64,000 nt of DNA from Chthoniobacter flavus Ellin428 (GTDB lineage: Bacteria > Verrucomicrobiota > Verrucomicrobiia > Chthoniobacterales > Chthoniobacteraceae): assembly GCF_000173075.1 (NCBI RefSeq), contig NZ_ABVL01000004.1, forward strand, positions 310,001-374,000, given 5' to 3'. Below are positions 28,082 to 37,203 of the stretch, piece by piece (the first letter of the stretch is position 1; each line of letters opens with the position of its first letter). The position numbers and the translations under genes are program-made. The notes below the pieces were generated by a model. That model was not told the DNA's origin, ran no database searches, and worked only from the letters and a program-made list of their open reading frames with translations.

Positions 28082-29704
28082 TTATTCGGCGGCTGCCGTG
28101 CGTAAACGGCGCACGAAAGCAAAAGCCAGTGCAGCGAAAGTGAGGCCCATCGCCACGATGCTCAACCAGTTGCCGTGCCGCGTGTAGAAAGTGAGGCGCG
28201 CGTGCACCGGAACTTGCACCTCGCGCGCGACAAAGCCCTGTTGAAACGGCGGCAGCCACGCATCGACCTGCCCCGAGGGCAGGATCTCCGCGGTCACACC
28301 AGTATTGGTGCAGCGAATCAGCGGCCGGCGATTCTCGACCGCGCGGAACATGGCATTGGCGATGTGCTGGTCAGCCGCCGCGGTTTTCGCGAACCAGCCG
28401 TCGTTGGTGATGTTCACCAGCATTTGCGCGCCATTCTGCACAAAGTGCCGCGTCAACTCGCCCAGCGTGTCCTCGAAACAGACCAGCGCACCAAGTTCCG
28501 TCGGCGGATCGGGTAGATGGAGCAGCGTGTATTCGCGGCCGGGCGTGAAATCGCCGGGCACGAGCGCCCCGAGGAAATGGCCGAAGATCGGGCGCAGCGG
28601 CAGGTATTCGCCGAACGGCACGAGATGCATCTTGCGATAGCTTTGTTGCCCGGTGCCGTGGCCGGTGAGGAGCAGCGCCGTGTTGTAGTCCTCCTGTTTG
28701 GTGGGATCGAAATCGACACTGCCGAGGAGCAACGAGAAGTCACCCTGCTGGGCGATATCCATGACGAAATGGAAATTCTCCTCGCTGGCAAACATCCCGG
28801 CGGGCACGGCGGATTCCGGCCAGACCACGAGTTGGGGCGCCGGTTTGCCGAGGACGGCGAGCTCGGTGAGCTGGCCGATCTGCTCCATCACGCGCTGGTC
28901 GGCTTCCCGATCGAATTTGTCCGTCTGCGGAATATTCGGTTGCACGGCGACGACGCGCAGAGGAACGGTCTCCGCCGGCTCCGGATGCAGCAGGCGGCGA
29001 ATGCCGAATGCGAAGACCAGCGCGATGAGCGCCATGGTGAGGCTGAATTCCCAACGGATGCGCCGCGAGAAATTCGGGCCAAGCTCACCGACGATGCGGC
29101 GCACGATGATCACGCCCATGAGATTGGCGAAGGCGACCAGCCACGACAGACCCGGCGTGCCGGTGATCTCCGCGATCTGGATCATGGCGAGATCGTGATG
29201 CAGCGCAACGCCGAGCGGGTTCCAGCCGAAGCCGCCGAAGAGCCACTCGCGCATCCATTCGTGGGCGACCCAGGCGCTGGCGCCGAGGGCGCCGAGGGCG
29301 AGATTGCGCAGCGAGCGATTGAACGTGCGATCCGGATCGAGCGCCGCGAGAACCTCGCCGAGAAACCATGTCCAAAAGCCAAAGTAGAGGCCCATGTAGA
29401 GCGCGAGTAACAGCGGGAGCGTGAGCAGCCACGGATTGCGATAGAGATCGGCCAGCGAACTCAGCCACCAAAATACGCTGGCGAAGAAAATGAAGCCCGC
29501 GACATAACCCAGCACCGCGCGCCGCCAGCGGCTCCCCGGTGCGAAGGCGGCGCCGATGAGGGGCATGAGGGCGATCCACGCCATCCAGCCTTGATCGTAC
29601 GGCGGAAAGCAGAGCGTGAGGAGGACACCGCTGGACACCGCGGCCAGCCAGGGCCAGAGGCGGGAGAATGCGGGATGCGGATTGGGAAGGTCGGATGAAG
29701 TCAC
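28082..29704 (-). CDS. lnt: Apolipoprotein N-acyltransferase
   Basis: 540 residues. Lnt adds the third acyl chain to lipoproteins at the outer face of the inner membrane. N-terminal half: at least six membrane helices (SGVLLTLCFPPYDQGWMAWIALMPL onward). C-terminal nitrilase domain with the catalytic triad: Glu in VVWPESAVPAG, Lys in KMHLVPFGEYLP, Cys in ALVCFEDT. A final membrane helix lies near the C-terminus. Consistent with the several lipoproteins in this window. 61 bp upstream of the DUF2086 gene on the same strand. Confidence 0.93.
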   Translation of the reverse strand: MTSSDLPNPHPAFSRLWPWLAAVSSGVLLTLCFPPYDQGWMAWIALMPLIGAAFAPGSRWRRAVLGYVAGFIFFASVFWWLSSLADLYRNPWLLTLPLLLALYMGLYFGFWTWFLGEVLAALDPDRTFNRSLRNLALGALGASAWVAHEWMREWLFGGFGWNPLGVALHHDLAMIQIAEITGTPGLSWLVAFANLMGVIIVRRIVGELGPNFSRRIRWEFSLTMALIALVFAFGIRRLLHPEPAETVPLRVVAVQPNIPQTDKFDREADQRVMEQIGQLTELAVLGKPAPQLVVWPESAVPAGMFASEENFHFVMDIAQQGDFSLLLGSVDFDPTKQEDYNTALLLTGHGTGQQSYRKMHLVPFGEYLPLRPIFGHFLGALVPGDFTPGREYTLLHLPDPPTELGALVCFEDTLGELTRHFVQNGAQMLVNITNDGWFAKTAAADQHIANAMFRAVENRRPLIRCTNTGVTAEILPSGQVDAWLPPFQQGFVAREVQVPVHARLTFYTRHGNWLSIVAMGLTFAALAFAFVRRLRTAAAE

Positions 29705-29807
29705 GCGCAGCAGGAGCGCGAGGTGCTAATCCAAATTTCGCGCGGACGCCAGAAATTCAGCAACTGGCAGACATTCCGCACGACGCCTTCCACCTTCCGC
29801 ATTTGCC

Positions 29808-30122
29808 TTATTCGCGGCGCACGCGCTTGCTCTTCGGTTTTTCCGTTTGGGGATTGAGCGCGTCTTTCAGGTCCTTGGCGTAGCCGGAATTGATCCGGAA
29901 ATAAATCGGACCGAGATCCTCCACGCTGTAGAAACCCGACTTGTCGGCGTCCACGTAACCCATCGCCATGAGTCCCTTGATCGTGTCGATCACCTCCGCC
30001 GCCGCGAGATCGATCGAAACCTTCTCGATCAGGTCCCTTCCCATCGTTTCGCTGCTGCTGCTGCCGAGCGCTTTGAGGATGGAAATTTCGCCGCCGTCGA
30101 GGTTGATGTCTCTGCTGCTCAT
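29808..30122 (-). CDS. Small winged-helix-like protein
   Basis: 104 residues. ISILKALGSSSSETMGRDLIEKV and AEVIDTIKGLMAMGYVDADKSG look like a winged-helix fold; the C-terminus is basic (KPKSKRVRRE). No known family is assigned. It lies 103 bp upstream of lnt on the same strand and could be a small regulator or an RNA/DNA-binding protein. Confidence 0.6.
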   Translation of the reverse strand: MSSRDINLDGGEISILKALGSSSSETMGRDLIEKVSIDLAAAEVIDTIKGLMAMGYVDADKSGFYSVEDLGPIYFRINSGYAKDLKDALNPQTEKPKSKRVRRE

Positions 30123-30196
30123 GTTTTGGGAAGGGGCAAAAGGGGTAGGGGACGACCAGTATACACCCCGAATCGCCCTTCGCGACCGTTAGTTAG

Positions 30197-30231
30197 CAAA
30201 AAAAGGTGCCTGAATGCGCCGTCAGGCACCT
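30197..30231 (-). terminator. Rho-independent terminator of the phosphoglucomutase gene
   Basis: On the minus strand AGGTGCCTGA (30231-30222), an 8-nt loop and TCAGGCACCT (30213-30204) form a perfect 10-bp stem followed by a T-rich run. It starts 8 bp after the stop codon of the mutase gene. Confidence 0.92.
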
Positions 30232-30238
30232 CCATTAG

Positions 30239-32206
30239 TTACCGAAGACGCTGGTCGACATCCGCCTGCACCCAGGTCCAGAGGCGTTCGAGCGATGCCT
30301 TCACCTCGGCCTTGATCGATGCGAGTTCCGCGCTGGTGAATGCCTGGCCGGCCGCCGGTGACCGCCGGGCATACATGTAGAACTTGATCTTCGGCTCGGT
30401 GCCGGAAGGACGCACGGCCACGCGCCGGCCGTCGGCGAGGTCGATCATCAGCATCTTTTCCTTCGGAATGGTGTCGCCTTCCACGTCCTTGAAAGTCTCC
30501 GTGGCGAAATTGCGCGTGCCAGTCACCGCGCTGCCATCGGCGTTGGCCGGCGGTTGCCCGGCGTAAGATTCCACGAGACGCTGGATCTTCGCCGCGCCAT
30601 CCGCGCCTTCGAAGGTCAGCGAGCCATTCTTTTCGAGATAGAAGCCGTAGGTCGAATACACCTCGTCGAGCAGATCGACGAGCGTGAGCCCGCGCGATTT
30701 CGCATACGCGGCGACTTCAGCGAAGACGACCGTCGCGCCGTTGCCATCCTTGTCGCGCACGAAATCCGCCGCGCTATAGCCGTAGCTTTCCTCGCCGCCG
30801 CACACGTAATAGCTGCTGTGCGTGAGGCGCAGGTTGCGCGTCTCGAGCTCGGAGAGGTCGCGATACTTCACACGCTCCGACGCCGGCAGCGCGGCTTCAT
30901 ATTTGCCGAGCTTTTCGCCGATGTATTTGAAACCGGTGAGCGTCTCGACACAGCGCAGCCCGTGCTTTTCCGCGATGGCCTTTTGCAGGTCGGTCGTCAC
31001 GAGCGTTTTCACGATCACGCAACGGCTGGCGTTGGCCGGGGTGATGACGCCGTTGGCGAGCAGCTTTTGCACGCGATAGTAGGCCATGAGCGAACCGATC
31101 TGGTTGCCGGTGAGCAATTCCATCTGGCCGCTGCTGTTGCGTGCGGCCACGCCCATGCGGTCGCAATCCGGATCGGTCGCGATGACGAGATCGGCCGATT
31201 CCTTCTCCGCCAGCGCGGTCGCCTGGGCGAGCGCTTCGGCATTCTCGGGGTTTGGCGATTTCACCGTCGGGAAACGGCCATCCTCCACTTCCTGCTCTGC
31301 GACGGTGAGGTAACGGAAACCGAGGCGATCGAGCATCGGCTTGATGATGATGCCGCCGGTGCCGTGGATCGAGGTGAAAACGATCTTCAAGCCGCTGCGC
31401 GCGGCGTCGGCAACCATCGGGCGATCCAGCACCAGCGTCTCGAGCCGCGCCATGTAGGCATCATCGGCCTCCTTGCCGAGTACGGTGATCTGGCCCTGCT
31501 GATCCGCGGCGACCGGTTGATAGACGTCGCTCTCCACGGCATTGACCTTGGCGATGATCCCGCTGGCGTGCGGTTCCACGACCTGCGCGCCGTCGCTGAA
31601 GTAAACCTTGTAGCCGTTGTCGTGCGGCGGATTGTGGCTGGCAGTGATGACGATGCCGGCGCTGGCCTTCACCATACGCACGGTGAAGCTGAGCTGCGGC
31701 GTGGAGCGCGGCCCGGCGAAAATGAAGACGTCCACGCCATTTTCCGCGGCCACCTTGGCGGTGAGTTCCGTGAAGTCCTTGGAAAAGTGCCGCGTGTCGT
31801 GTGCGATGACGATGCTCGGCCGGCCCGGCAGGTTGTTCTTCGCGAACCATTCCTTCGCATACGCGATCAGCCCCTGTGTGGCGCGGCTGATGTTGTAGTA
31901 GTTCATCGCGTTCGTGCCTACGCACGGGCGCTGCGGACGGCCGAGCGGCTGCGGTTCGCCCTGCTCGGCGGCGGTCACGATCTTGCCGATGGTCCGTCCA
32001 CGCAGGCCGCCGGTACCAAAGGCCAGCGTCTTGAAAAAGCGGTCGTTGAGCTCCTCCCACGCGCCCTTTGTGACCAGTTCCTCCACGCTCTGCGCATAGG
32101 TTGGCGAACTGCCCCGGGCGAGGAGTTGCTCGATGTTTTTGGCGCTGCTGGCCAAAAGGCTACCGGCGGAAACTGCTTGGGAAAGTCGAAGGCTGAGATC
32201 GCTCAT
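30239..32206 (-). CDS. Phosphoglucomutase/phosphomannomutase family enzyme
   Basis: 655 residues, longer than the usual ~570-600 of PgcA-type mutases. It interconverts hexose 1- and 6-phosphates through a phosphoserine. All four active-site loops are visible: catalytic Ser in VITASHNPPHDNGYKVYFSDG, metal-binding DPDCDRMG, sugar-binding GGEESYG, and phosphate-binding RPSGTEPKIKFYM. The start MSDLSLRLS follows the proB-facing divergent spacer. A strong terminator ends the transcript. Confidence 0.92.
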   Translation of the reverse strand: MSDLSLRLSQAVSAGSLLASSAKNIEQLLARGSSPTYAQSVEELVTKGAWEELNDRFFKTLAFGTGGLRGRTIGKIVTAAEQGEPQPLGRPQRPCVGTNAMNYYNISRATQGLIAYAKEWFAKNNLPGRPSIVIAHDTRHFSKDFTELTAKVAAENGVDVFIFAGPRSTPQLSFTVRMVKASAGIVITASHNPPHDNGYKVYFSDGAQVVEPHASGIIAKVNAVESDVYQPVAADQQGQITVLGKEADDAYMARLETLVLDRPMVADAARSGLKIVFTSIHGTGGIIIKPMLDRLGFRYLTVAEQEVEDGRFPTVKSPNPENAEALAQATALAEKESADLVIATDPDCDRMGVAARNSSGQMELLTGNQIGSLMAYYRVQKLLANGVITPANASRCVIVKTLVTTDLQKAIAEKHGLRCVETLTGFKYIGEKLGKYEAALPASERVKYRDLSELETRNLRLTHSSYYVCGGEESYGYSAADFVRDKDGNGATVVFAEVAAYAKSRGLTLVDLLDEVYSTYGFYLEKNGSLTFEGADGAAKIQRLVESYAGQPPANADGSAVTGTRNFATETFKDVEGDTIPKEKMLMIDLADGRRVAVRPSGTEPKIKFYMYARRSPAAGQAFTSAELASIKAEVKASLERLWTWVQADVDQRLR

Positions 32207-32257
32207 GCGGGGAGTTTAACGAGGGCCGTCGAAAGACGGGAAGCCTCATCTTCTTCT

Positions 32258-32342
32258 CTTAATCGTAATCTTACTCTTAATCTTAATCCCGCTCTCCAGC
32301 CGTCAGAGGGATTAAGAGTAAGATTACGATTAAGATTAAGAG
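32258..32342. repeat. Hexamer-array hairpin, site A
   Basis: Left arm is tandem hexamers TTAATC GTAATC TTACTC TTAATC TTAATC (32259 on). The right arm (32308-32342) is the reverse complement of the same run (GGGATTAAGAGTAAGATTAC...). The spacer is ~18 bp. It sits between the divergent mutase and proB genes. Related hairpins lie at 37065, 38350 and 55432. Confidence 0.88.
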
Positions 32343-32410
32343 CTCCGCCTCCTTGAGCCTTTCCGCTTGAGAGCCAGCGCGAGCGCTTTACACTCCCGCT
32401 CCTTTTCCTC

Positions 32411-33190
32411 ATGGCAAAAAAGCGCAAACGCATCGTGATCAAGTTCGGCTCCGGCATCCTGGCGAATGCCCAGGGCACGTCGCTGGACGCGCCCCAGTTT
32501 CGCCGGCTCTGTGCGGAAATTGCCGCGCTCGTTGAGGCGGGGCATGAAGTGATCGTCGTCTCGAGCGGCGCCGTTGCCGCGGGGCTCGCGGAACTCGGCC
32601 TAAGGGAACGGCCGGAGGATTTGCCTGGTAAACAAGCCTGCGCGGCCATCGGCCAGTCGAAGCTCATGCAGCTCTACGGCAAGATGTTTGTGAAGCACAA
32701 GCTGGTCGTCGCCCAGTTGCTTCTCACCTACCGCGACCTCGACAGCCGGGTGAGCCACGCCAATGCGCGCAACACTTTCACCCGCCTTTTCCAGCAGCGA
32801 GGTGTGGTCCCGATCGTCAATGAAAACGACTCCGTGGCGGTTGATGAGTTCGGCAAATTTGGCGACAACGACAAGCTCTCGGCCGAAGTCGCCGTGCTGG
32901 TCGAGGCGGACATGCTCATCCTCATGACCAGCGTGGATGGCCTGCTCGACGCGAAGGGCGAGACCGTGCGCGCGGTGAAGGACATCGAGAAAGTCTTCGA
33001 GCTCGTGAAGCCCGAGAAAGGCAAGTTTTCCGTGGGCGGCATGGCCTCCAAGCTTCAGGCGGTGAAGGTTGCGGTGGAAGCCGGGATCACCACTTATATC
33101 GCTGGAGGGCGCTGCCCGGGGCGTATCCCGGAAATCGCCGCCGGCAAGGCCGTTGGCACGCGCTTCGTTGCCAAAGCCCGAACCTTGTAG
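32411..33190 (+). CDS. proB: Glutamate 5-kinase, short form without PUA domain
   Basis: 259 residues. Phosphorylates glutamate in the first step of proline synthesis. Amino-acid-kinase motifs: VIKFGSGIL at the N-terminus, EVIVVSSGAVAAG, PIVNENDSVAVDEFGKFGDNDKLSA, and GKFSVGGMASKLQAVKVA. Many bacterial ProB enzymes carry a C-terminal PUA domain (~370 residues total); this one ends after the kinase domain. proA begins 17 bp downstream, so the two form an operon. Confidence 0.95.
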   Translation: MAKKRKRIVIKFGSGILANAQGTSLDAPQFRRLCAEIAALVEAGHEVIVVSSGAVAAGLAELGLRERPEDLPGKQACAAIGQSKLMQLYGKMFVKHKLVVAQLLLTYRDLDSRVSHANARNTFTRLFQQRGVVPIVNENDSVAVDEFGKFGDNDKLSAEVAVLVEADMLILMTSVDGLLDAKGETVRAVKDIEKVFELVKPEKGKFSVGGMASKLQAVKVAVEAGITTYIAGGRCPGRIPEIAAGKAVGTRFVAKARTL

Positions 33191-33206
33191 GAGATTCCCG
33201 ACTCAC

Positions 33207-34469
33207 ATGACGGACCTGAAATCGCAGATCGAAGACTTTGGCCGCCGCGCTCGTGCCGCGGCGCGTGTCCTCGCGCGTACCAGCGCGGAGCAGAAGAATC
33301 AAGGCCTGCTGGCCATGGCGGATGAAATCGTCGCCGCGGCGCCGTCGATTCTCGAGGCCAATGCGAAGGACGTCGCCAAGGCCACGGCCGAAGGCCTTTC
33401 CAAGGCGATGATCGACCGCCTGACGCTCGATACCAAGCGTCTCGAAGCCATGGCCGACGGCATTCGCCAGGTGGCCGCGCTGCCCGATCCCGTGGGTGAG
33501 CAGATCCGCGACTGGACGCGCCCCAATGGCCTGCGCATCTCGAAAGTCCGCGTGCCGATCGGCGTGGTGGGCATCATCTACGAATCCCGTCCGAACGTGA
33601 CCAGCGACGCCGCCGTGCTTTGTACGAAGACCGGCAACGCCACCATTTTGCGCGGCGGTAGCGAATCGATCCATTCGAATGTCGCCATCGCCGCCGCCCT
33701 CAGTCGCGGCGCGGCCAAAGCCGGCCTGCCCGAGGATAGCGTGCTGCTCATCCCCACCACCGATCGCGAAGCGGTGAAGCATCTCTGCGCGATGGACAAG
33801 TATCTCGACGTCATCGTGCCGCGCGGCGGCAAGGGGCTCATCGAGACCGTGGTCAGCCACGCGCGCATGCCGGTCATCAAGCACTACGACGGCATCTGCA
33901 TCATCTACGTCGACAAGGAAGCCGACCTCGCCATGGCGGAGAACATCGTGCTCAACGCCAAGTGCCAGCGCCCCGGTGTGTGCAACGCCATCGAGACGGT
34001 GCTCGTGCATCGTGACATCGCGGACCAATTTTTCGCCACCACCGGCAAGGCGCTGCTCGAGCGCAATGTGGAGATTCGCGGCGACGATGCCACGCGCGCC
34101 GCGCTCGGCGACAAGGCGAAAGCGGCGACGCCCGAAGATTACCGCACGGAATTTCTCGACCTGATCATCGCCTCGAAAGTCGTGGGCGGCGTGGGCGAGG
34201 CGATCGATCACATCGAGCTCAACGGCTCGCATCACAGCGATGGCATCGTCACGGCCAATGAGCAAACCGCCGAACGGTTCCTCGCCGAGGTGGACAGCGC
34301 CACAGTGTATTGGAACGCGTCCACGCGTTTCACTGATGGCGGTGAATTCGGCTTCGGCGCGGAGATCGGCATCTCGACTGATAAACTGCACGCGCGCGGG
34401 CCGATGGCCCTGGAAGAACTGACCACGTATAAATACCTACTGCGCGGCACCGGGCAGATCCGCAATTAG
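33207..34469 (+). CDS. proA: Glutamate-5-semialdehyde dehydrogenase (gamma-glutamyl phosphate reductase)
   Basis: 420 residues from ATG 33207; the frame is open upstream, but MTDLKSQIEDF matches the family N-terminus and follows proB by 17 bp. It reduces glutamyl-5-phosphate to the semialdehyde with NADPH. The catalytic Cys is in NAKCQRPGVCNAIE. Other family blocks: VPIGVVGIIYESRPNVTSDAA, ILRGGSE, RGGKGLIETV, FGFGAEIGISTDKLHARGPM. Confidence 0.95.
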   Translation: MTDLKSQIEDFGRRARAAARVLARTSAEQKNQGLLAMADEIVAAAPSILEANAKDVAKATAEGLSKAMIDRLTLDTKRLEAMADGIRQVAALPDPVGEQIRDWTRPNGLRISKVRVPIGVVGIIYESRPNVTSDAAVLCTKTGNATILRGGSESIHSNVAIAAALSRGAAKAGLPEDSVLLIPTTDREAVKHLCAMDKYLDVIVPRGGKGLIETVVSHARMPVIKHYDGICIIYVDKEADLAMAENIVLNAKCQRPGVCNAIETVLVHRDIADQFFATTGKALLERNVEIRGDDATRAALGDKAKAATPEDYRTEFLDLIIASKVVGGVGEAIDHIELNGSHHSDGIVTANEQTAERFLAEVDSATVYWNASTRFTDGGEFGFGAEIGISTDKLHARGPMALEELTTYKYLLRGTGQIRN

Positions 34470-34549
34470 CCTGCGCAGAGGATAGTCCGTCACTTCGAGG
34501 CTGGCCAAACAAGGCGCTACCTGTAGACTGGTTGCCACTCCCCCAGCGC

Positions 34550-36979
34550 ATGAGCCAGCCAGATCCACATCAAGGTTCATTCGATGCTCTTTTGTGGCGG
34601 GCGTTGGTCTTCGATCACATTTACGAAGCGCTCGTGGTGACGGCGGAGGATGACACGATTCTCGACTGGAATGCCGGCGCCGAGCGGTCTTTCGGGTGGT
34701 CGCGCGGAGAGGTGCTTGGCCAGCCTTTGCACGCGGTGCATCGGCCGATGGCGGCTTCGGGGACGGATGGCACGCTCGGGGCAATCGTGCAGCAAGTGGG
34801 CCGGTGGAATGGCACCGTGCAGTTTGTTCGCAAGGACGGCACGGCCGCCATGTGTGAGGTCGTCGGCATTCCACTGCTCGATTCGGATGGAAATACCCGC
34901 GGCACCCTTTTCCTGCATGCGGAACCGGTCGCGCCCGAATCCGCCGCGGTGGAGGAGGAACCGATTCTCGAGGCGACCCCGACGACGCTGGCGGTGAACC
35001 AGCAATTGCGCGACGAGCGGTTCCTGCTGCGCAAGTTGATCGATGCCGTGCCCGATCCGATTTTCTGCAAGGACCGCGAAGGCCGCTACCTGCTGCGCAA
35101 CGCCGCGGACCTCAAGATGTTCGAGGTTCCAAATCAAGGGCCGGCGATCGGTCACGATGTTTTCGAATTACCCGGCCTGAAAGCGCACGCGGACATCTAT
35201 TACGCGGACGACATGGAGGTGGTGAAGACGGGCAAGGCGGTCATCAATCGCGAGGAACCGTTCGAGACCCCGATGGGGGAACGCGGCTGGTTTCTGACCT
35301 CGAAGTTTCCGCTGCAGGATGAATCGGGCGAGGTGATCGGACTCGTGGGGATCGCGCGCAACGTCACCGACGTGAAGCGTGCTACCGAGGAGTTGCGCGC
35401 CGCCCAGTTGCGCCTCATCGATCACGTGGAGAATTCGCCGCTGGCCGTCGTGGAGTGGGGGCCGGATTTTCGCGTCACGCGTTGGGCTGGGCAGGCGGAG
35501 CACATGTTTGGCTGGCGGGCGGATGAAGTCGTGGGCAAGCACCTCGGCGATTGGCCGTTCGTCTATCCGGATGAAATGGAGCGCGTTGGAGAGATCGTGC
35601 AGCGCCTGCTCGATGGCACCGACTACCGCAATACCTGCCAGTATCGCAACCTCACCAAGCTCGGGCGCATCCTGCACTGCTCGTGGCAAAACTCCGTGCT
35701 GCACGATGTCGCCGGCAAGACGGTCTCCATCCTTTCGCTCGTCCAGGATGTGACGGATCGCGTGCTCGCGGAGCAATTGAACAAGAAAGCGACGACAGAA
35801 AAGCAATTGCTCGAACGGAAGCTCCAGGAATCGCAAAAGCTGGAGAGCCTCGGCGTGCTCGCCGGCGGTATTGCTCACGATTTCAACAACCTGCTCACCG
35901 GCGTGCTCGGCAACGCCAGCCTGGCGCGCATGGATCTGCCGGAGGATTCGCCGGTGCAGCCGTATCTGCAGCAGATCGAGGCCGCGGCGGCGCGCGCGGC
36001 GGATCTGTGCAAGCAGATGCTGGCTTACTCCGGGAAGGGGCGATTCGTCGTCAATCGCCTCGATATCAATGCGCTCATCGAGGACACGACGCGGCTGCTC
36101 CAGGTCTCGATCAGCAAACGCGCGGTGATGAAGTTCAACCTCTCGCCCGGCCTGCCCGTGGTGCTGGGCGACGCGACACAATTGCGCCAGGTAGTGATGA
36201 ATCTGGTGATCAACGCCTCCGAGGCAATCAGCGACAAGAGCGGTTTCATCGGCATCACCACCGGCCTCACGCGGGCCGATCGTGCTTATCTCTCCGGGGC
36301 CTTCTTCGCGCGCGATTTGCCGGAGGGCGATTACGTCTCGCTGGAGATCAGCGACAACGGCGGCGGCATGTCGCAGGAAGTACTGGAGAAGATTTTCGAT
36401 CCGTTTTTCACGACCAAGTTTACGGGCCGCGGTCTGGGTCTCGCCGCCGTGCTCGGCATCGTGCGCGGGCACAATGGTGCGCTGAAAGTCTTCAGCGAAG
36501 AAGGGTGGGGGACGACGTTTAAAATCCTGCTGCCGTGCGCCGAGGGTGTGGCCGAGGAACTGACCGCGGCGATGCCGGGGACGGAGGGTTGGACGGGTTC
36601 CGGCCGCGTGCTGGTGGTGGATGACGAAGAAACCGTGCGCGTGACTACCGCGCGCATGCTCGAAGCGTGTGGTTTCACCACGAAGCTCGCGGATCACGGG
36701 CGGACGGGCGTCGAGGAATTCAGCGCCGATCCCGATGGGTATACGCTCATCATGCTCGACCTCACCATGCCGCACATGGATGGCGACGAAGCGTTCCGGC
36801 TCATCCGCGAATTGCGGCCGAGCGCCCGGGTGCTCTTGATGAGCGGCTTCAACGAGCAGGAGGCGATCGCGCGTTTTACCGGCAAAGGGCTGGCGGGGTT
36901 CATTCAAAAGCCGTTCACCTTCCCGACGCTGCGCGAGAAATTGCAGGAGATCTTCCCGGCGCAGCCGGCGGCGGTGTAG
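34550..36979 (+). CDS. Hybrid sensor histidine kinase with three PAS domains and a receiver
   Basis: 809 residues from ATG 34550 (a TTG at 34532 adds six). Three PAS domains (~20-125, ~145-270, ~285-400; LDWNAGAERSFGWSRGEV, IDAVPDPIFCKDREGRYLLRN, FRVTRWAGQAEHMFGW) precede HisKA with phospho-acceptor His in LAGGIAHDFNNLLTGVLGN. The HATPase has the N box NLVINASEAI, DNGGGMS and GRGLGLAAV. The C-terminal receiver (~685-800) has VDDEE, phospho-acceptor Asp in IMLDLTMPHMDGD, and KPFTF. No membrane helices, so cytoplasmic. Signal and output are unknown. Confidence 0.92.
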   Translation: MSQPDPHQGSFDALLWRALVFDHIYEALVVTAEDDTILDWNAGAERSFGWSRGEVLGQPLHAVHRPMAASGTDGTLGAIVQQVGRWNGTVQFVRKDGTAAMCEVVGIPLLDSDGNTRGTLFLHAEPVAPESAAVEEEPILEATPTTLAVNQQLRDERFLLRKLIDAVPDPIFCKDREGRYLLRNAADLKMFEVPNQGPAIGHDVFELPGLKAHADIYYADDMEVVKTGKAVINREEPFETPMGERGWFLTSKFPLQDESGEVIGLVGIARNVTDVKRATEELRAAQLRLIDHVENSPLAVVEWGPDFRVTRWAGQAEHMFGWRADEVVGKHLGDWPFVYPDEMERVGEIVQRLLDGTDYRNTCQYRNLTKLGRILHCSWQNSVLHDVAGKTVSILSLVQDVTDRVLAEQLNKKATTEKQLLERKLQESQKLESLGVLAGGIAHDFNNLLTGVLGNASLARMDLPEDSPVQPYLQQIEAAAARAADLCKQMLAYSGKGRFVVNRLDINALIEDTTRLLQVSISKRAVMKFNLSPGLPVVLGDATQLRQVVMNLVINASEAISDKSGFIGITTGLTRADRAYLSGAFFARDLPEGDYVSLEISDNGGGMSQEVLEKIFDPFFTTKFTGRGLGLAAVLGIVRGHNGALKVFSEEGWGTTFKILLPCAEGVAEELTAAMPGTEGWTGSGRVLVVDDEETVRVTTARMLEACGFTTKLADHGRTGVEEFSADPDGYTLIMLDLTMPHMDGDEAFRLIRELRPSARVLLMSGFNEQEAIARFTGKGLAGFIQKPFTFPTLREKLQEIFPAQPAAV

Positions 36980-37064
36980 GGCGCGTGGTTCACGTGCGGG
37001 AAGGGGGCGGCGCTGTAGCGGCGGTCTGTGCTCTGTGGAGGGAGAGAGATGGGAGGAAGGAGCT

Positions 37065-37146
37065 TCTTAATCTTACTCGTAATCTTAATCTTAATCCCTC
37101 TGCGCCCGCGTCAGGATTAAGATTACGAGTAAGATTAAGATTAAGA
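37065..37146. repeat. Hexamer-array hairpin, site B
   Basis: Left arm TTAATC TTACTC GTAATC TTAATC TTAATC (37066 on) faces its reverse complement at 37113-37146, with a ~15-bp spacer. Same hexamer design as site A with the variant units in a different order. Lies between the hybrid kinase and the lactonase. Confidence 0.88.
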
Positions 37147-37203
37147 CTCAGCCGCAATCTGCAGGCTTGAGCCTCGCCCGCAAACCGCGAACACTCCCGC
37201 CCC

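Noticed and set aside
30554..32356. 600-residue frame on the opposite strand of the phosphoglucomutase
   Set aside because: It is a GC-rich shadow; the antisense gene has complete active-site motifs and a terminator, and the frame has no recognisable domain.
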